Shown here in pieces: positions 1 through 10,736 of a stretch of 64,000 nucleotides of DNA. A program made the translations under genes and the position numbers. The notes beneath the pieces were generated by a model. It was given only the letters and a program-made list of their open reading frames with translations, was not told the DNA's origin and searched no databases. The DNA comes from Torreya grandis (taxonomy: Eukaryota; Streptophyta; Pinopsida; Cupressales; Taxaceae), in contig JARHVA010002426.1 in the NCBI GenBank assembly GCA_037957365.1, forward strand, positions 452,001 to 516,000, read 5' to 3'. Every line of letters starts with the position of its first letter. Position 1 is the first letter of the stretch.

Positions 1-86
1 CACCCAATGATATTGATTGCACCATTATTTTTTTGGATAATAGAGTAATATAAAAATATTAGCGAACTCATTAAATCTTAGAGTTT

Positions 87-125
87 GAGCCTCAACTCTA
101 ATACCATAATGTAACATCCCCATAA
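87..125 (-). mobile_element. Primer binding site and LTR end of a minus-strand LTR retrotransposon
   Basis: Read on the minus strand, a TGGTATTAGAG sequence (106 down to 96) follows three bases after GGGGATGTTACA. TGGTATCAGAGC is the usual plant primer site for initiator-Met tRNA, and an LTR ending in TTACA just before it is common in plant Gypsy and Copia elements. The internal part would lie left of the window and the LTR would extend right from about 110. I could not find the other end of this LTR. Confidence 0.5.
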
Positions 126-1382
126 GGATTTACTAGAATAAAGCAGTAATTTTTTTTTTAAATATATATTTACTCAACAATTATTCTTTCATTAGATTTA
201 ACCATGAAAATATAATTAGTGATCTTAACATACTAACTAGTATATTAATCATAAGTAAACATGTTGCACTAACATTTACTGATCACTAGCATCTTATGAA
301 CATAACATAACCGCATAAGTAATTATATTAAAATCCATCCATGGATAGTACAATAATACAACCACTATTGTTAATGTACAGTAATAAAACATTTACATTT
401 ACAATAAGAATTATGCCTCAATAAACATACAATAATAGATACAATGCTCCAAGGAACTAGCATCACTTTAACTCTTGTATCTCTGATAATCTCAAGTTTA
501 GTTTCCAAGTAAGTAATGTAGTGGGGAGGGAGAGCATCATCTGAGCACTTTTATAGACCAACCATATACCATTGATCCCCTGCATAAAACCGCAAATAGG
601 GAATGGCCCTCCCTTCACAGATGGGGAGATAGTGATAGTGTGGAATCTAAAGAGACATGCTAGTACTTATGTGATGTAAGATTTCTACTACATGATGTGT
701 ACCATAAAGAAAAATATATTTTAACATGATATCACATAAGCATGTAAATCATACATATTGAATGCAATGTCTATTTAACACTACTTTGGCCAAAGTTTTC
801 AAATAGATGATGATATCTAGGATTGGGAAAATTTATACACACCGCTTGATAGGATTACCTTCATCTGGAATTGGTGATGCTAACTAAGTTGGGGAAGTAT
901 ATATCACTACTTAGTTAAAACCATCAATGCTAGATTTGGTTAACATTATTATAACCAATAGGTTCATGCAATTATTTTTACTAGCAAGTATAGAAACATG
1001 CTAATCTCTAAAATAATTACTACACATATATTTAGTCCATCAAACATATGAATGAACCTCATTCTTATTATTCATCACATAACTAATATTCATGACAAAT
1101 AAGTTTATTTATCAAATGGGTAAATACAACTCGTTCTATAGAATCTACTTTCCTTAGATAAATGCTAAAATACAAAATCATAATTTTCATATTAGAAAGC
1201 TGATATTGCTCAATACAAACCAACAATCATAACTTATATAATGATTTTTAATAAACTCATAAACAAACACTTATTCATCAATTTATGAACTTAGGTTATG
1301 TGTGTATAATTATAGTTTCCTATCCTTCAGGATTTCATGACTTATCTGATTAGTTATTCTTATAAATATAGGCACGCTACCT

Positions 1383-1386
<4 letters not shown>

Positions 1387-1428
<42 letters not shown>
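1387..1428. repeat. (TA)n microsatellite
   Basis: Uninterrupted TA dinucleotides over about 42 bp, directly followed by a short inverted repeat. Confidence 0.95.
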
Positions 1429-1430
<2 letters not shown>

Positions 1431-1439
1431 CTATACCCA

Positions 1440-1465
1440 TATATGAGAACCTAAGTTCTCATATA
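1440..1465. repeat. Perfect inverted repeat (11-bp arms, 4-bp loop)
   Basis: The arms TATATGAGAAC and GTTCTCATATA flank the loop CTAA. The hairpin sits 11 bp beyond the end of the TA microsatellite. Confidence 0.8.
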
Positions 1466-1664
1466 GGTTTATTTCATATATTTATGTATTGTGCGTATTA
1501 CATACCCCATAATATATATGGTTTAATATACAATTATTGTTCTAATCCACTAACAATACTTTTCATTATTCTTTTTAAAGTTTAAAAGATAATAACTTTC
1601 ATGAGAAAGGCTTTGAGAATCAAATAGGGTCTTAATAATTCCATAACCCTTATTTTGTTTCTTT

Positions 1665-1667
<3 letters not shown>

Positions 1668-1719
<52 letters not shown>
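1668..1719. repeat. (TA)n microsatellite
   Basis: About 52 bp of alternating A and T in AT-rich flanks. Confidence 0.95.
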
Positions 1720-1722
<3 letters not shown>

Positions 1723-2316
1723 TTTATTAGGCTAAGATTTCATTCATAATTCAATTTCTCTATCATTAACGTTAATATGAGTTATTGTGAACAAAGGATA
1801 AAATCAACAATCCTTAACACAGTGCTATATGTTTTCAATATAAGTCAGTCACTCACAATTTTCATTTCCAGCATACGACTTATTCTAATTTATAAGTTCA
1901 CATTTTTAGAAGTCGATTTCACTATAAAAACTACCCTGCCAAAACACACAGTCCATATATTTTTCTTCAAACACGTTTCAGTTCATAGTTTTATAACAAT
2001 TTTACATAGTCCATTTAATATATAAACTTGTAGTATCTCATACATATTTGCTCAGTCTATTGATGTATGTATATTCTCATTATGGTTTATACATAGTCCA
2101 TTCACATACATACAGACATACATATATTCATAATGTTTATAATAAAGGACTTAAGTTTATTTATAAACATTAACTCACAATTTTGTAAGTTAAAAATAAT
2201 CATAGGGTATATATAAATATATATACTATTTGTATTTTCTTGAAACACTCTGTTATATATATTTATATATACTCTATTCCAATTTCCATATTACATAGTC
2301 CTAACACTATTATTTA

Positions 2317-2319
<3 letters not shown>

Positions 2320-2382
<63 letters not shown>
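2320..2382. repeat. (TA)n microsatellite
   Basis: About 63 bp of uninterrupted TA repeats. Confidence 0.95.
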
Positions 2383-2383
<1 letters not shown>

Positions 2384-3444
2384 CTTTGTGTATATACATA
2401 GTCTCTAAATTCTACTCAAATGATAATATACAATCAACGTATTCATATATATTCATATTCTTAAATGTCTCACACATGCTATAACATAATAATAAATGCT
2501 GGTTTTTGTAGCACATTATTATTGGGTATATGAACCTAAATAGATTCATAACAAAACATTAACATACATTTGTCTCATAAGATGCTAGTGTTGATCATGT
2601 ATGTACACTTTCAACTAGAAATGTTGTACCTATTAAATTTTAATAAAAAAAGAGAACTTATAAATAAATACATCTAAAAGTATTTAAAAAAGTGTGCAAA
2701 TGTCTAATAATATTTCAAGTGATATTCTAAGGGTTATGATTCAAAATAATTTGATCAAACTACCTCCTTTACATCCTCTAAAGATTTCCATGTACTATTG
2801 TGTATATCATAGAATGTGTGGGCATCACATATATTATTCCAAGGATTTTAAAAGGAAAATACAATAGATAATTGATAGTGGTAATTATATAAAAGATACA
2901 TCATTTAAGAAACCCACAATGGCATAAATACAAGTACATGAAGTGACAAAACATGAAATAGTCCAAAACTAGTTACCAAAGAATAATTTAGAATAACCAA
3001 AAGTTAAAAAATCATAGTTATAAAAACAATAGGTTAAAATATCCTAGTTAGATAAAGAGTAAGATAAACATATACCTTTCAATAATCATACTAAGCTTTC
3101 AAAATAGTATGGATTTGGATAGAAATATTTACAACACTTTCGTTATCAAGGTCAAGGCTTTGTCAAACATGCCCAAATCATCACTAATTTTTCCTCTATA
3201 TTTTAAAATATTGATCAACAAGGCTTGGCATGTATTGAAAATACTAATATAGAAAACTCAAATATACATTTTGTCAATGTGAAAGAATAAAATAAAAATT
3301 AGGTGCAATGTCAAAATTAAATTAAGAAAAAACACATTATAAAAAAGAGGGTTCCCAATAAAAGAATCTAAAAATTATGCAATACCTATAAAAAAATATA
3401 GTTTCAAATGTGAGTGTCAAGGGGGAAGCTACAAGCCTAACCTA

Positions 3445-3789
3445 TGAAAGGAATGAAAAAAAGGTAATTCAAGCCACAAATATCTTAGGTGTTAGTAACA
3501 AAACATCACAAGAAGAATCTAAAACCATAGACTTGCAAATCGATATGATGAACACAGAGAAATATCATATAACATATCTCTAAAAAATATTCATAAAAGT
3601 ACTATAAAAGTTTCTTGAATATATAGGAAATAAAGATCAATCATAGCCATCAAATTAAGCTAAGAGATAACCTAGGGATAAAAAACCCACTACAACTAAA
3701 TAGAAATCCTTTAATACCCACACATAAAGTGGGTGGGAAAAATGCTTAACTACATAAATCCAAGGGAACATGAGCAAATGTAAATAACA
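3445..3789 (-). repeat. Copia-1 3' LTR
   Basis: On the minus strand it runs from TGTTATTTAC to CCTTTCA, giving TG...CA ends. Most of its length aligns with 16611-16961 and with the LTR part of each array unit, for example the shared block GATAACCTAGGGATA. The 5' boundary may lie up to about 15 bp further out, because weak similarity continues there. The 67-codon frame at 3655-3858 lies inside it and is not a gene. Confidence 0.75.
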
Positions 3790-3797
3790 TACTCTAA

Positions 3798-3815
3798 TCC
3801 TCCCAACCCCCCACC
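3798..3815 (-). other. Copia-1 polypurine tract
   Basis: On the minus strand GGTGGGGGGTTGGGAGGA lies just upstream of the 3' LTR, as expected for the plus-strand DNA primer of a retrotransposon. Confidence 0.65.
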
Positions 3816-4082
3816 TATAAAGTGAAGTTAGGGGCAAAACATAAATTTCCCTAATCACATTATGATTACTAATAACAAGGCGTAATCAGGTACTCATGTA
3901 CAATATATCCATAAAGAAATGAAGAAGGATTATGTTTTCGTGAACATCCCATAAGAATAAATTATGAAACAATAGGTATGCCAAACAACTCAAGGTAACA
4001 AATTGATACAAAAGGTTTTCTCAATATGTCAATAACCTATTTCTGAGTTGAAATGTACATCAAACAAAGAAATCCAAACTCA

Positions 4083-6647
4083 ATATGATGATGAATGAAG
4101 TGCACATGATTCTCAATATGCTTAGTCTATTGGTGTTAAACAAGGTTGAAATAAATGTGAATTTTACTTTGGTTTATGTACCAAAGTATAGTAGGTGAAT
4201 CTTGTGTGAATTTAAACTCTATTAATAAATGTTAGAGCTGAATAACCTACCAACTCATTGTGACTATTGCCTTGTACTCTATATTTGTAGATGAAAGTGA
4301 AATAGCTTGTTGCTTCTTACATGCCCAAGAATCTAGGGAAGCACTAAGATAAAAAAGGTATCCATAAGTGTAACATATGTCATCAATAGAACATGCCCAA
4401 TCTAAATTAGTATAGCCAAACAATTGAGTAAAACCTATGGTGTTTCATAATCCAAAGTGAGAGGTGCCCTACAAATATCACACAATATTTTTAGTAGCAT
4501 GCTAGTGAATTTCATTAGGAGTATATGAAAATCATGATACAAACTTAACTATAAAATAAATATAAAGGCAAGTATGGGTTAAGTACATGAGACTTCCATC
4601 TAACTACCTATACAATTTAGGATCATAAAGAGGAGTGGTGTAGGTGGAAGTAAGTGTGACTCCAGATTGGAAAGGATAGGGACTTGGCTTGCAATCAGCG
4701 ATACCAGAATGTTGAAGAAGATCATGGGTGTAATTATAATAACTTAAATGAATCCATAAATATAACATAAGAAAAATTAAACCAAGAAAAAAATGTAAAA
4801 GATCAAGATATATTATATCAAATTGCATGGAAAGACCTTGCTAAAGAGTCTAAATTTGAGAATAAAAACTTTTGATAAGAAGACAATCATCAACATATAA
4901 GACATGTATAATCCAACATGTTTTATATATACTATAGGATCTGAATGGTTGTGAAAAAATCCAATAGATAGAAGAAAAGAGTCCATCTTCTCAGAATAGG
5001 CTTGAGGAACCTATTTAAAATCATAGAGAGACCTTTGGTGTCTACAAATAAAAAAAAAAGCATGAACAAACCTAACAAGTTTCTCTATGTATATTCCATA
5101 TTATAAATATCCATGAAATAAGACACTCTTTACATCCATATGGGACACTAACCAATCCTGTGATTCAATAAAAGAAAATACAAGGTGCATAGACTCCACC
5201 TTTGCAATGAGGTTAAAATTCTAATAGTATTCAATACCTTCAAATTGTGAAAACCTTTTGTAATAATACAAGCCTTATACTTATCAATGGAAACATCAAT
5301 TCCATATTTAGTTTCTTATAGCCACTTGCATCTAACCACTTTTCTTCCCTTAGGAAGAGATATGAGAACCCAAGCATGATTCTTCATCAAAGAAGAATGC
5401 TCATATGTCATTGTATCATCCCATTCCTGTATCCCATGAACCTATGCAAAAGTCTTTGGATCCGTAGAAAATACATGACATAAAAGTCTAGAACTTGTAG
5501 AATGTGCATGAGGATGTTTAGTAGGTGTAAGATCACGTATTAAAATTGTTTCCTTAAAAATTGTAGTATGAGCCCACTTAGGCATAGTGGGAACAAGATC
5601 TTCATCTAAATCTCCATTTATAACCTCCTTAGTGGCTTCTTGGATTAGATCCTAAAATAAGGCATAATTAATATGAAGTGAATAATCATCAATGAATGGG
5701 AGTAAAGGAGAATAATAAGACATGGAAGAAGATGAATAATCATGTCAATAGAAGTGCTCATAAAAATGGACATATGTTTGAAAAATAACATCATGAGTAT
5801 CAAGATTCAAAATTCAATAAGGTCTTGTGTCCTCCCAATACCCTACAAATATTAAGGGTTTGCTCTTATTATCCAAGGATTTCATTTTCTTATTTAGTAC
5901 AAAATCCCAAGCATGTCTCACAAAAAATAAAAAAATAAGGCATTAGGCTTAGTTCTAGACCAAGCCTCTTATGGAGTTAAATGGTCAAGTGCTCTATGTG
6001 GTGTGTGAAAATGAATGTATTTTACACAATTAATTACTTCTACCCAATATATAGGAAGTAAATCCTTAGAATGCATCATGCAATTAGCCATATCCTTTAA
6101 AGTTTGATTCTTTCTACTAGGCCATTCTTCTGTGGAGTATGAAGATAATAATGTTGATGAACAATGCCATGAGCTACCAAAAAATTAAAAAACTCTTTGT
6201 TGAATTACTCCACCCCATTATGAGTGTGAAGCTTCTTTATGTAACTAGAAGATTCATTCTCAACCAAATCCTTGAAGACTTTGAAGTGTGAAAAAACTTA
6301 ACTTGTTTACTTTAGAAAATAAACCCAAGTATGCCTCAAGAAATTATAAATAAATGTAAATACATACTTAAAGCTCCATTGAATGGAGTATGAAAAAAAA
6401 TCAAGTCATTGTGCATAAGCTCAAGTGTTGAATAAGATCTCTCAAACATACCCATAGGAAATGGATCTTGGTGCTTTTTCCCTAATGCAAAACTAGGGAA
6501 AACTCCATAAAGATAATAAAATGTATAAAGACTAGCAACCATACCATGATTTCTCAACTCCTTCAAATATCTATAATTAAGATGTCCAAATATCTCATGC
6601 CATAGTTTAATAACATAATAAACATGAGAAATCAAGCATGTACCCAT
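4083..6647 (-). pseudogene. Copia-1 pol remnant (integrase, reverse transcriptase, RNase H)
   Basis: Minus-strand translation shows Copia domains in order. The pre-integrase region (6647-6336) has LWHEIFGHLNYRYLKELRN and LELMHNDL. An integrase remnant lies below it. The reverse transcriptase (about 5400-4850) has LPKGRKVVRCKWL and the catalytic YVDD at 4899-4888. The RNase H (about 4417-4250) has GYTNLDWAC and the near-consensus ACKKQQAISLSSTNIEYKAI. In the family these make DNA from the RNA copy and insert it. The frames change several times and carry many stops, so no protein can be made. Both the order and the motifs are seen directly. Confidence 0.85.
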
Positions 6648-7139
6648 AAATAGGTGTCATCAAAACCCTCAAAGTGATATAGTCGATAACAATGATAAAA
6701 AACAACTTATTTAACAATTGAATGGGTTTCAACAATGTTCAAATTTTAATGTCTTATGGTGTAAAATTCACTATCTTTCCCTAACTAGAAAGATAAATTT
6801 GATAAAATAAAATAAATTTTTAGTGATGTCAGTAGCATATAGTGAATCATTGACGTGGCCACCAATAAGTTGTATGTCACTATTTCCCTAAACATAAATA
6901 AATAAATAATATCCAACCTCTATTTTGGAAGTAGAATTCAATCTAAGACTTACAAAAGACTCCTTAGAAGAAGTTATTTTGTGAGAAGCACCAAAATCTA
7001 TAATCTAACTATATGTAATAGGTGATTGAGATCTCTAAACAATATTAAGTTCTTTTCCATGCTCATTTGAAAGAGGTGGAGTAGAGATAGAGATCTTGTA
7101 TTTTATGACTGCATCCTCTAAAGATTATATTCTCTTCAA

Positions 7140-7914
7140 CCACCTAGTTTTTGCATGACCAGTCCCCCCATAAAAGGATCATGAAAGCATAGACTTATGC
7201 ATGGATTTGGAAAACTCCTTGGGTTTATATTTATTATTTTTGGGTTTATGGGAACTTTATATGGAATAAGAGTGGTCTTGGGTTTACTTTTTGATTTCCC
7301 CTTGATGTTAAGATTAGATGTTGCTAATGAATTTTAAGAGGTGGAAGACTCAATGTTAGACAATTTAGATTCTTTCCTAGTAAATATTTTATAAAACAAA
7401 TCTAAATCAAACATTTTGAATGTGGCACCCAAGGCATCCATGGTAGAGAAAAATGTATAAGCAAATATTTGGAATGGACCTCTCAACTTGAAAATAATTA
7501 GATAAACACATTGTTCATCTTTATTATCTCTTCCACTCCCATTCAATTGTGTCAACATGTTATTGATCTTAGTAATATAGTCCAAAATGGATTTAAAATC
7601 TTAAAGATTAAGAGAATCGATGGATTTCATGTGCTCTACCTTACCAAATAAACCCTTTAATTTTTTCCATATTTTGAAAGGAGGGTCACATCATTCTAAT
7701 TGACATAAAATACTATCACTTAAATAAGTTCATATCAAACCTGTACACTGATAAAATTTACACTATTGCTAAAATTTATTATATTCTCTAGTGAATATTG
7801 GTTGTACTTAAGTCATTAAGGCCCATAATTCTTTGCATTTAATGATTGTTTCTATTTTTGGTAATTATGTGTTGTTAATTCATCAAAATAATCTAATGTA
7901 GAAGAATAAGCCAT
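7140..7914 (-). pseudogene. Copia-1 gag remnant
   Basis: Reading starts at an ATG at 7914-7912 with MAYSSTLDYFDELTTHNYQK, which resembles the N-terminus of plant Copia gag. The open stretch 7585-7334 (YITKINNMLTQLNGSG, then EQCVYLIIFKLRGPF) matches the UBN2-type gag core that packs element RNA into particles. Near 7150 a frameshifted YGGTGHAKTRWLKR recalls the CCHC zinc knuckle, with cysteines lost. Stops and shifts break the frame. The start was chosen by similarity and by its position after the leader. Confidence 0.7.
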
Positions 7915-8454
7915 CTTAATAAAATAATCAAAGAACAAGAGAATGCAAAAAGGGAGCTCAAATTGGTACCGAGACAACCCCATAAAAGACTATTTTATTA
8001 GGCCCCACCAAATTTGATAATTTATAATTAAGTATAGTTTACAATATAAATGAAACCAATAGATTAGGCATAAAATTCATACACTTTTGAAAAAACATCA
8101 CTCATTTTTGAGTTCCTAATCAAAATTTGCATTGATTAAAAATTTTCTATCATATATGGGTCAAATAAAAATGTACAAAATTTAAATGCTTGGTAAAAAA
8201 TTCAATTCTTGGTGAGATTTAAAAAAATTAGGATTTGAAAAATATTTGACTCAACTTTTTATTAAAAATTGAAGCCCCCTTGGGATAAGTATGACCAATG
8301 GCTTAATTTTTATGTGACTAGGGGCTAAGGGTGAGGATGAGTGTTCCCCCTCTTGATTGATTTGATTTATAGGGAGTGACATAAATCAAAATAAGCCTCC
8401 AACATGCCAATAAATAGTTGCACCTTTTTATTGATTAATTTTATGTACTCTCTC
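7915..8454 (-). repeat. Copia-1 leader, original copy (unit 0)
   Basis: This untranslated stretch lies just upstream of gag on the minus strand. From about 8204 to 8454 it is nearly identical to 10664-10922, and from about 8272 it corresponds to the start of each array unit. It is therefore the source of the leader part of the array. It is cut at 8454 by the LTR element that follows. Confidence 0.75.
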
Positions 8455-9383
8455 TATTAGGTTGTGGAGCTAAAAGCTTCACCTGGATGCAAACATGGAG
8501 GGTTGCTGAGTGTCATAGTCACCGACGTCGGTAGGCCACAACTGATGTCGGGCAGGGGTCGACAAAAAGCAACCAACATCGGCAGAAGTCGGCGGCGTCG
8601 ATCACCTCCAAGTAGACAGGGACCGACGTCGGTCGCCTATGCGGTTCCAGAACTGTTGTTGATGAATAGTCAGTTAGTTGAACGGGTTATTTGCATGTTA
8701 AAGAATACTTCGAGTCTTGAGCCGCTTGTCTAAATTAGTGTATGCATGGGATCTATATAATAGACCCATGGGGCTGTATTGTAAAGTGTAGAACTAGGAG
8801 AGTTCTTCCCATGGTAGAATCAAGTAGGATTCTTCATTTATGTAAGATCAGGTTTGATCTACAGGGTGTTGCAAGATCATGGAGGAGATCTACATGTGAT
8901 AAGTAAGATCAGGTTGGTCTACAGGGGTGTGTGTATGTGAGGGTCAAAAGGAGATCAATGAGGGAGCAAGATCTAAGGTGACAACAATACATCAAGGAGC
9001 AAGATCATGGTGAGATCTACTTGGAGTACTGGTTCATACTCGGTTGTACTAACAGTACAATGAGGTGAACAACAACTTGTGTTAGCTATGTGTTGTGACC
9101 TGTATTGAGAGAAGATCACTCTTGAGGGAAGATTACTGGGAGCCCTTTAGGAGTGGGAAGCCTCACAGAGGTGGAAGAAGAGTGTGATCTCTTATTGTAA
9201 TTTCCTTTTGTAATGAGTTGAATACAATTGTGTGTTGCCTCTCATATTCTGTGCTATTTCTCATTGATAGTTACTTGTACTTTTGGTTATTTCCATATCT
9301 TAAGTTGCTTATACAATGGTAATCATGTGTGATCTTAATTATGACAAGTTGTGTCAGAGCTTTGGGGAACCTAGGTCCTATCA
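8455..9383 (+). repeat. LTR 1 of the non-autonomous element
   Basis: It begins TATTAGGTTGTGG (LTR 2 has TGTTAGGTTGTGG) and ends CCTATCA. The first 200 bp contain a cluster of CpG-rich palindromes, including ACCGACGTCGGT at 8521-8532 and 8622-8633. A CTATATAATAG box lies near 8753. The 89-codon open frame at 8464-8733 falls across the palindromes and is not considered a gene. Confidence 0.85.
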
Positions 9384-9385
9384 AA

Positions 9386-9397
9386 TGGTATCAGAGC
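9386..9397 (+). other. Primer binding site (initiator-Met type)
   Basis: TGGTATCAGAGC, the standard plant site for priming by initiator-Met tRNA, lies two bases after LTR 1. A mutated copy, TGGTATTAGAGC, follows LTR 2 at 10615-10626. Confidence 0.9.
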
Positions 9398-9670
9398 GAG
9401 GTTGGACGTTCTCAGAGCGAGTTTGACTAACAAATGGTTCAGATCTAGTTAGTGTGTGTTGATTACAGGTTACTCACAGGGGTTTCTATTTGAGTGGGAG
9501 TATAGCAACAACAGAAGAAGGTAAGCTGAGAATGAAGAAATTTAGGCACAGGATTAACACCACAAGGAGTGTGGTGGGTGGTCTTCAAGATTGAGCTTGA
9601 AGAGGAATACAAGCCAAGATGCAGATTAGACAATGTACTAGTATAGGTACAGGTGCAGCTATTTATCTCC

Positions 9671-9681
9671 AAGTGGGAGAT
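9671..9681 (+). other. Polypurine tract
   Basis: AAGTGGGAGAT lies just upstream of LTR 2 (TGTTAGG), as in Copia-type elements. Confidence 0.75.
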
Positions 9682-10612
9682 TGTTAGGTTGTGGAGCTAA
9701 AAGCTTCACCCAGATGCAAACATGGAGGGTTGCTGAGTGTCATAGTCACCGACGTCGGCAGGCCACAACCGACGTTGGGCAGGGGTTGATAGAAAGCAAT
9801 TGACATCAGAAAAAGTCAGTTGGCATCGGTCACCTCCAGGTAGACAGGGACCGATGTTAGTTGCCTGTGCGGTTCCAGAATTGTTGTTAACGAACAATCA
9901 GTTAGTTGAACAGGTTGTTTGCATGTTAAAGACTACTTTGAGTCTTGAGCCACTTGTCTAAATTAGTGTATGCATGGGATCTATATAATAAACCCATGGG
10001 GATATATTGTAAAGTGTAGAACTAGGATAGTTCTTCCCATGGTAGAATCAAGTAGGATTCTTCATGTATGTAAGATCAGGTTTGATCTACAGGGTGTTGC
10101 AAGATCATGGAGGAGATCTACATGTGATAAATAAGATCAGGTTGGTCTGCAGGGGTGTGTGTATGCGAGGGCCAAAAGGAGATTAGTGGGGGAGAAAGAT
10201 CCAAGGTGACAGTAATACATCAAGGAGCAAGATCATGGTGAGATCTACTTGGAGTACTGGTTCGTACTCAATTGTACTGACAGTACAATGAGGCGAACAA
10301 TAGCTTGTGTTAGCTGTGTGTTGTGACCTGTATTGAGAGAAGATTACTCTTGAGGGAAGATTACTGGGAGCCCTTGAGGAGTGGGAAGCCTCACAGAGGT
10401 GGAAGAAGAGTGTGATCTCTTTATTGTAATTTCCTTCTGTAATAAGTTGAATACAATTGTGTGTTGCCTCTCATATTCTGTGCTATTTCTCATTGATAGT
10501 TACTTGTACTTTTGGTTATTTCTGCATCTTAAGTTACTTATACAATGGTAATCATGTGTGCTCTTAATTCTGACAAGTTGTGTCAGAGCTTTGGGGAACC
10601 TAGGTCCTATCA
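9682..10612 (+). repeat. LTR 2 of the non-autonomous element
   Basis: It aligns with LTR 1 along its whole length. Many differences turn CG in LTR 1 into TG or CA here, for example GACGTC to GATGTT, which fits decay of methylated CpG. One intact CCGACGTCGG remains near 9749. The 63-codon minus-strand frame at 9706-9897 crosses the palindrome cluster and is not a gene. Confidence 0.85.
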
Positions 10613-10663
10613 AATGGTATTAGAGCAAGGTTGGACGTTCTCAGAGCGAGTTTGAAGAATGGG

Positions 10664-10736
10664 AAAAAATTCAATTCTTGGTGAGATTTAAAAAAATTAG
10701 GATTTGAAAAATATTTGACTCAACTTTTTATTAAAA
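10664..10736. repeat. Second copy of the leader flank before the array
   Basis: This repeats 8204-8271 (AAAAAATTCAATTCTTGGTG onward) and leads into the first array unit. It shows that the non-autonomous element lies between two copies of the same leader sequence. Confidence 0.8.

Larger units (their letters stand above)
126..3444. other. AT-rich region without recognised genes
   Basis: The first part is probably LTR sequence of the element ending at 110. The rest holds TA microsatellites and short AT-rich open frames, with no domain that I recognise on either strand. The 82-codon frame at 1777-2025 shows no similarity to a known protein and lies in low-complexity sequence. Confidence 0.5.
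8455..10653 (+). mobile_element. Non-autonomous LTR element (LTR, 0.3-kb core, LTR, leader stub)
   Basis: Two direct repeats of about 930 bp (8455-9383 and 9682-10612) flank only about 298 bp. The core holds little more than a primer site (9386-9397) and a polypurine tract (9671-9681), so it has no coding capacity and must have used proteins from another element. The second LTR is followed by its own primer-site copy and about 25 bp of the same leader (to about 10653). This shows LTR-core-LTR-core structure cut short. The two flanks are not adjacent in the host unit: the right flank restarts at sequence already seen from 8204. A simple insertion therefore does not explain the junction. Confidence 0.8.

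Noticed and set aside
3655..3858. 67-codon minus-strand frame
   Set aside because: It overlaps the Copia-1 3' LTR and polypurine tract.
8464..8733. 89-codon plus-strand frame with an Arg/Ser-rich stretch
   Set aside because: It lies wholly inside an LTR, across the CpG palindromes. The matching LTR 2 frame is broken.
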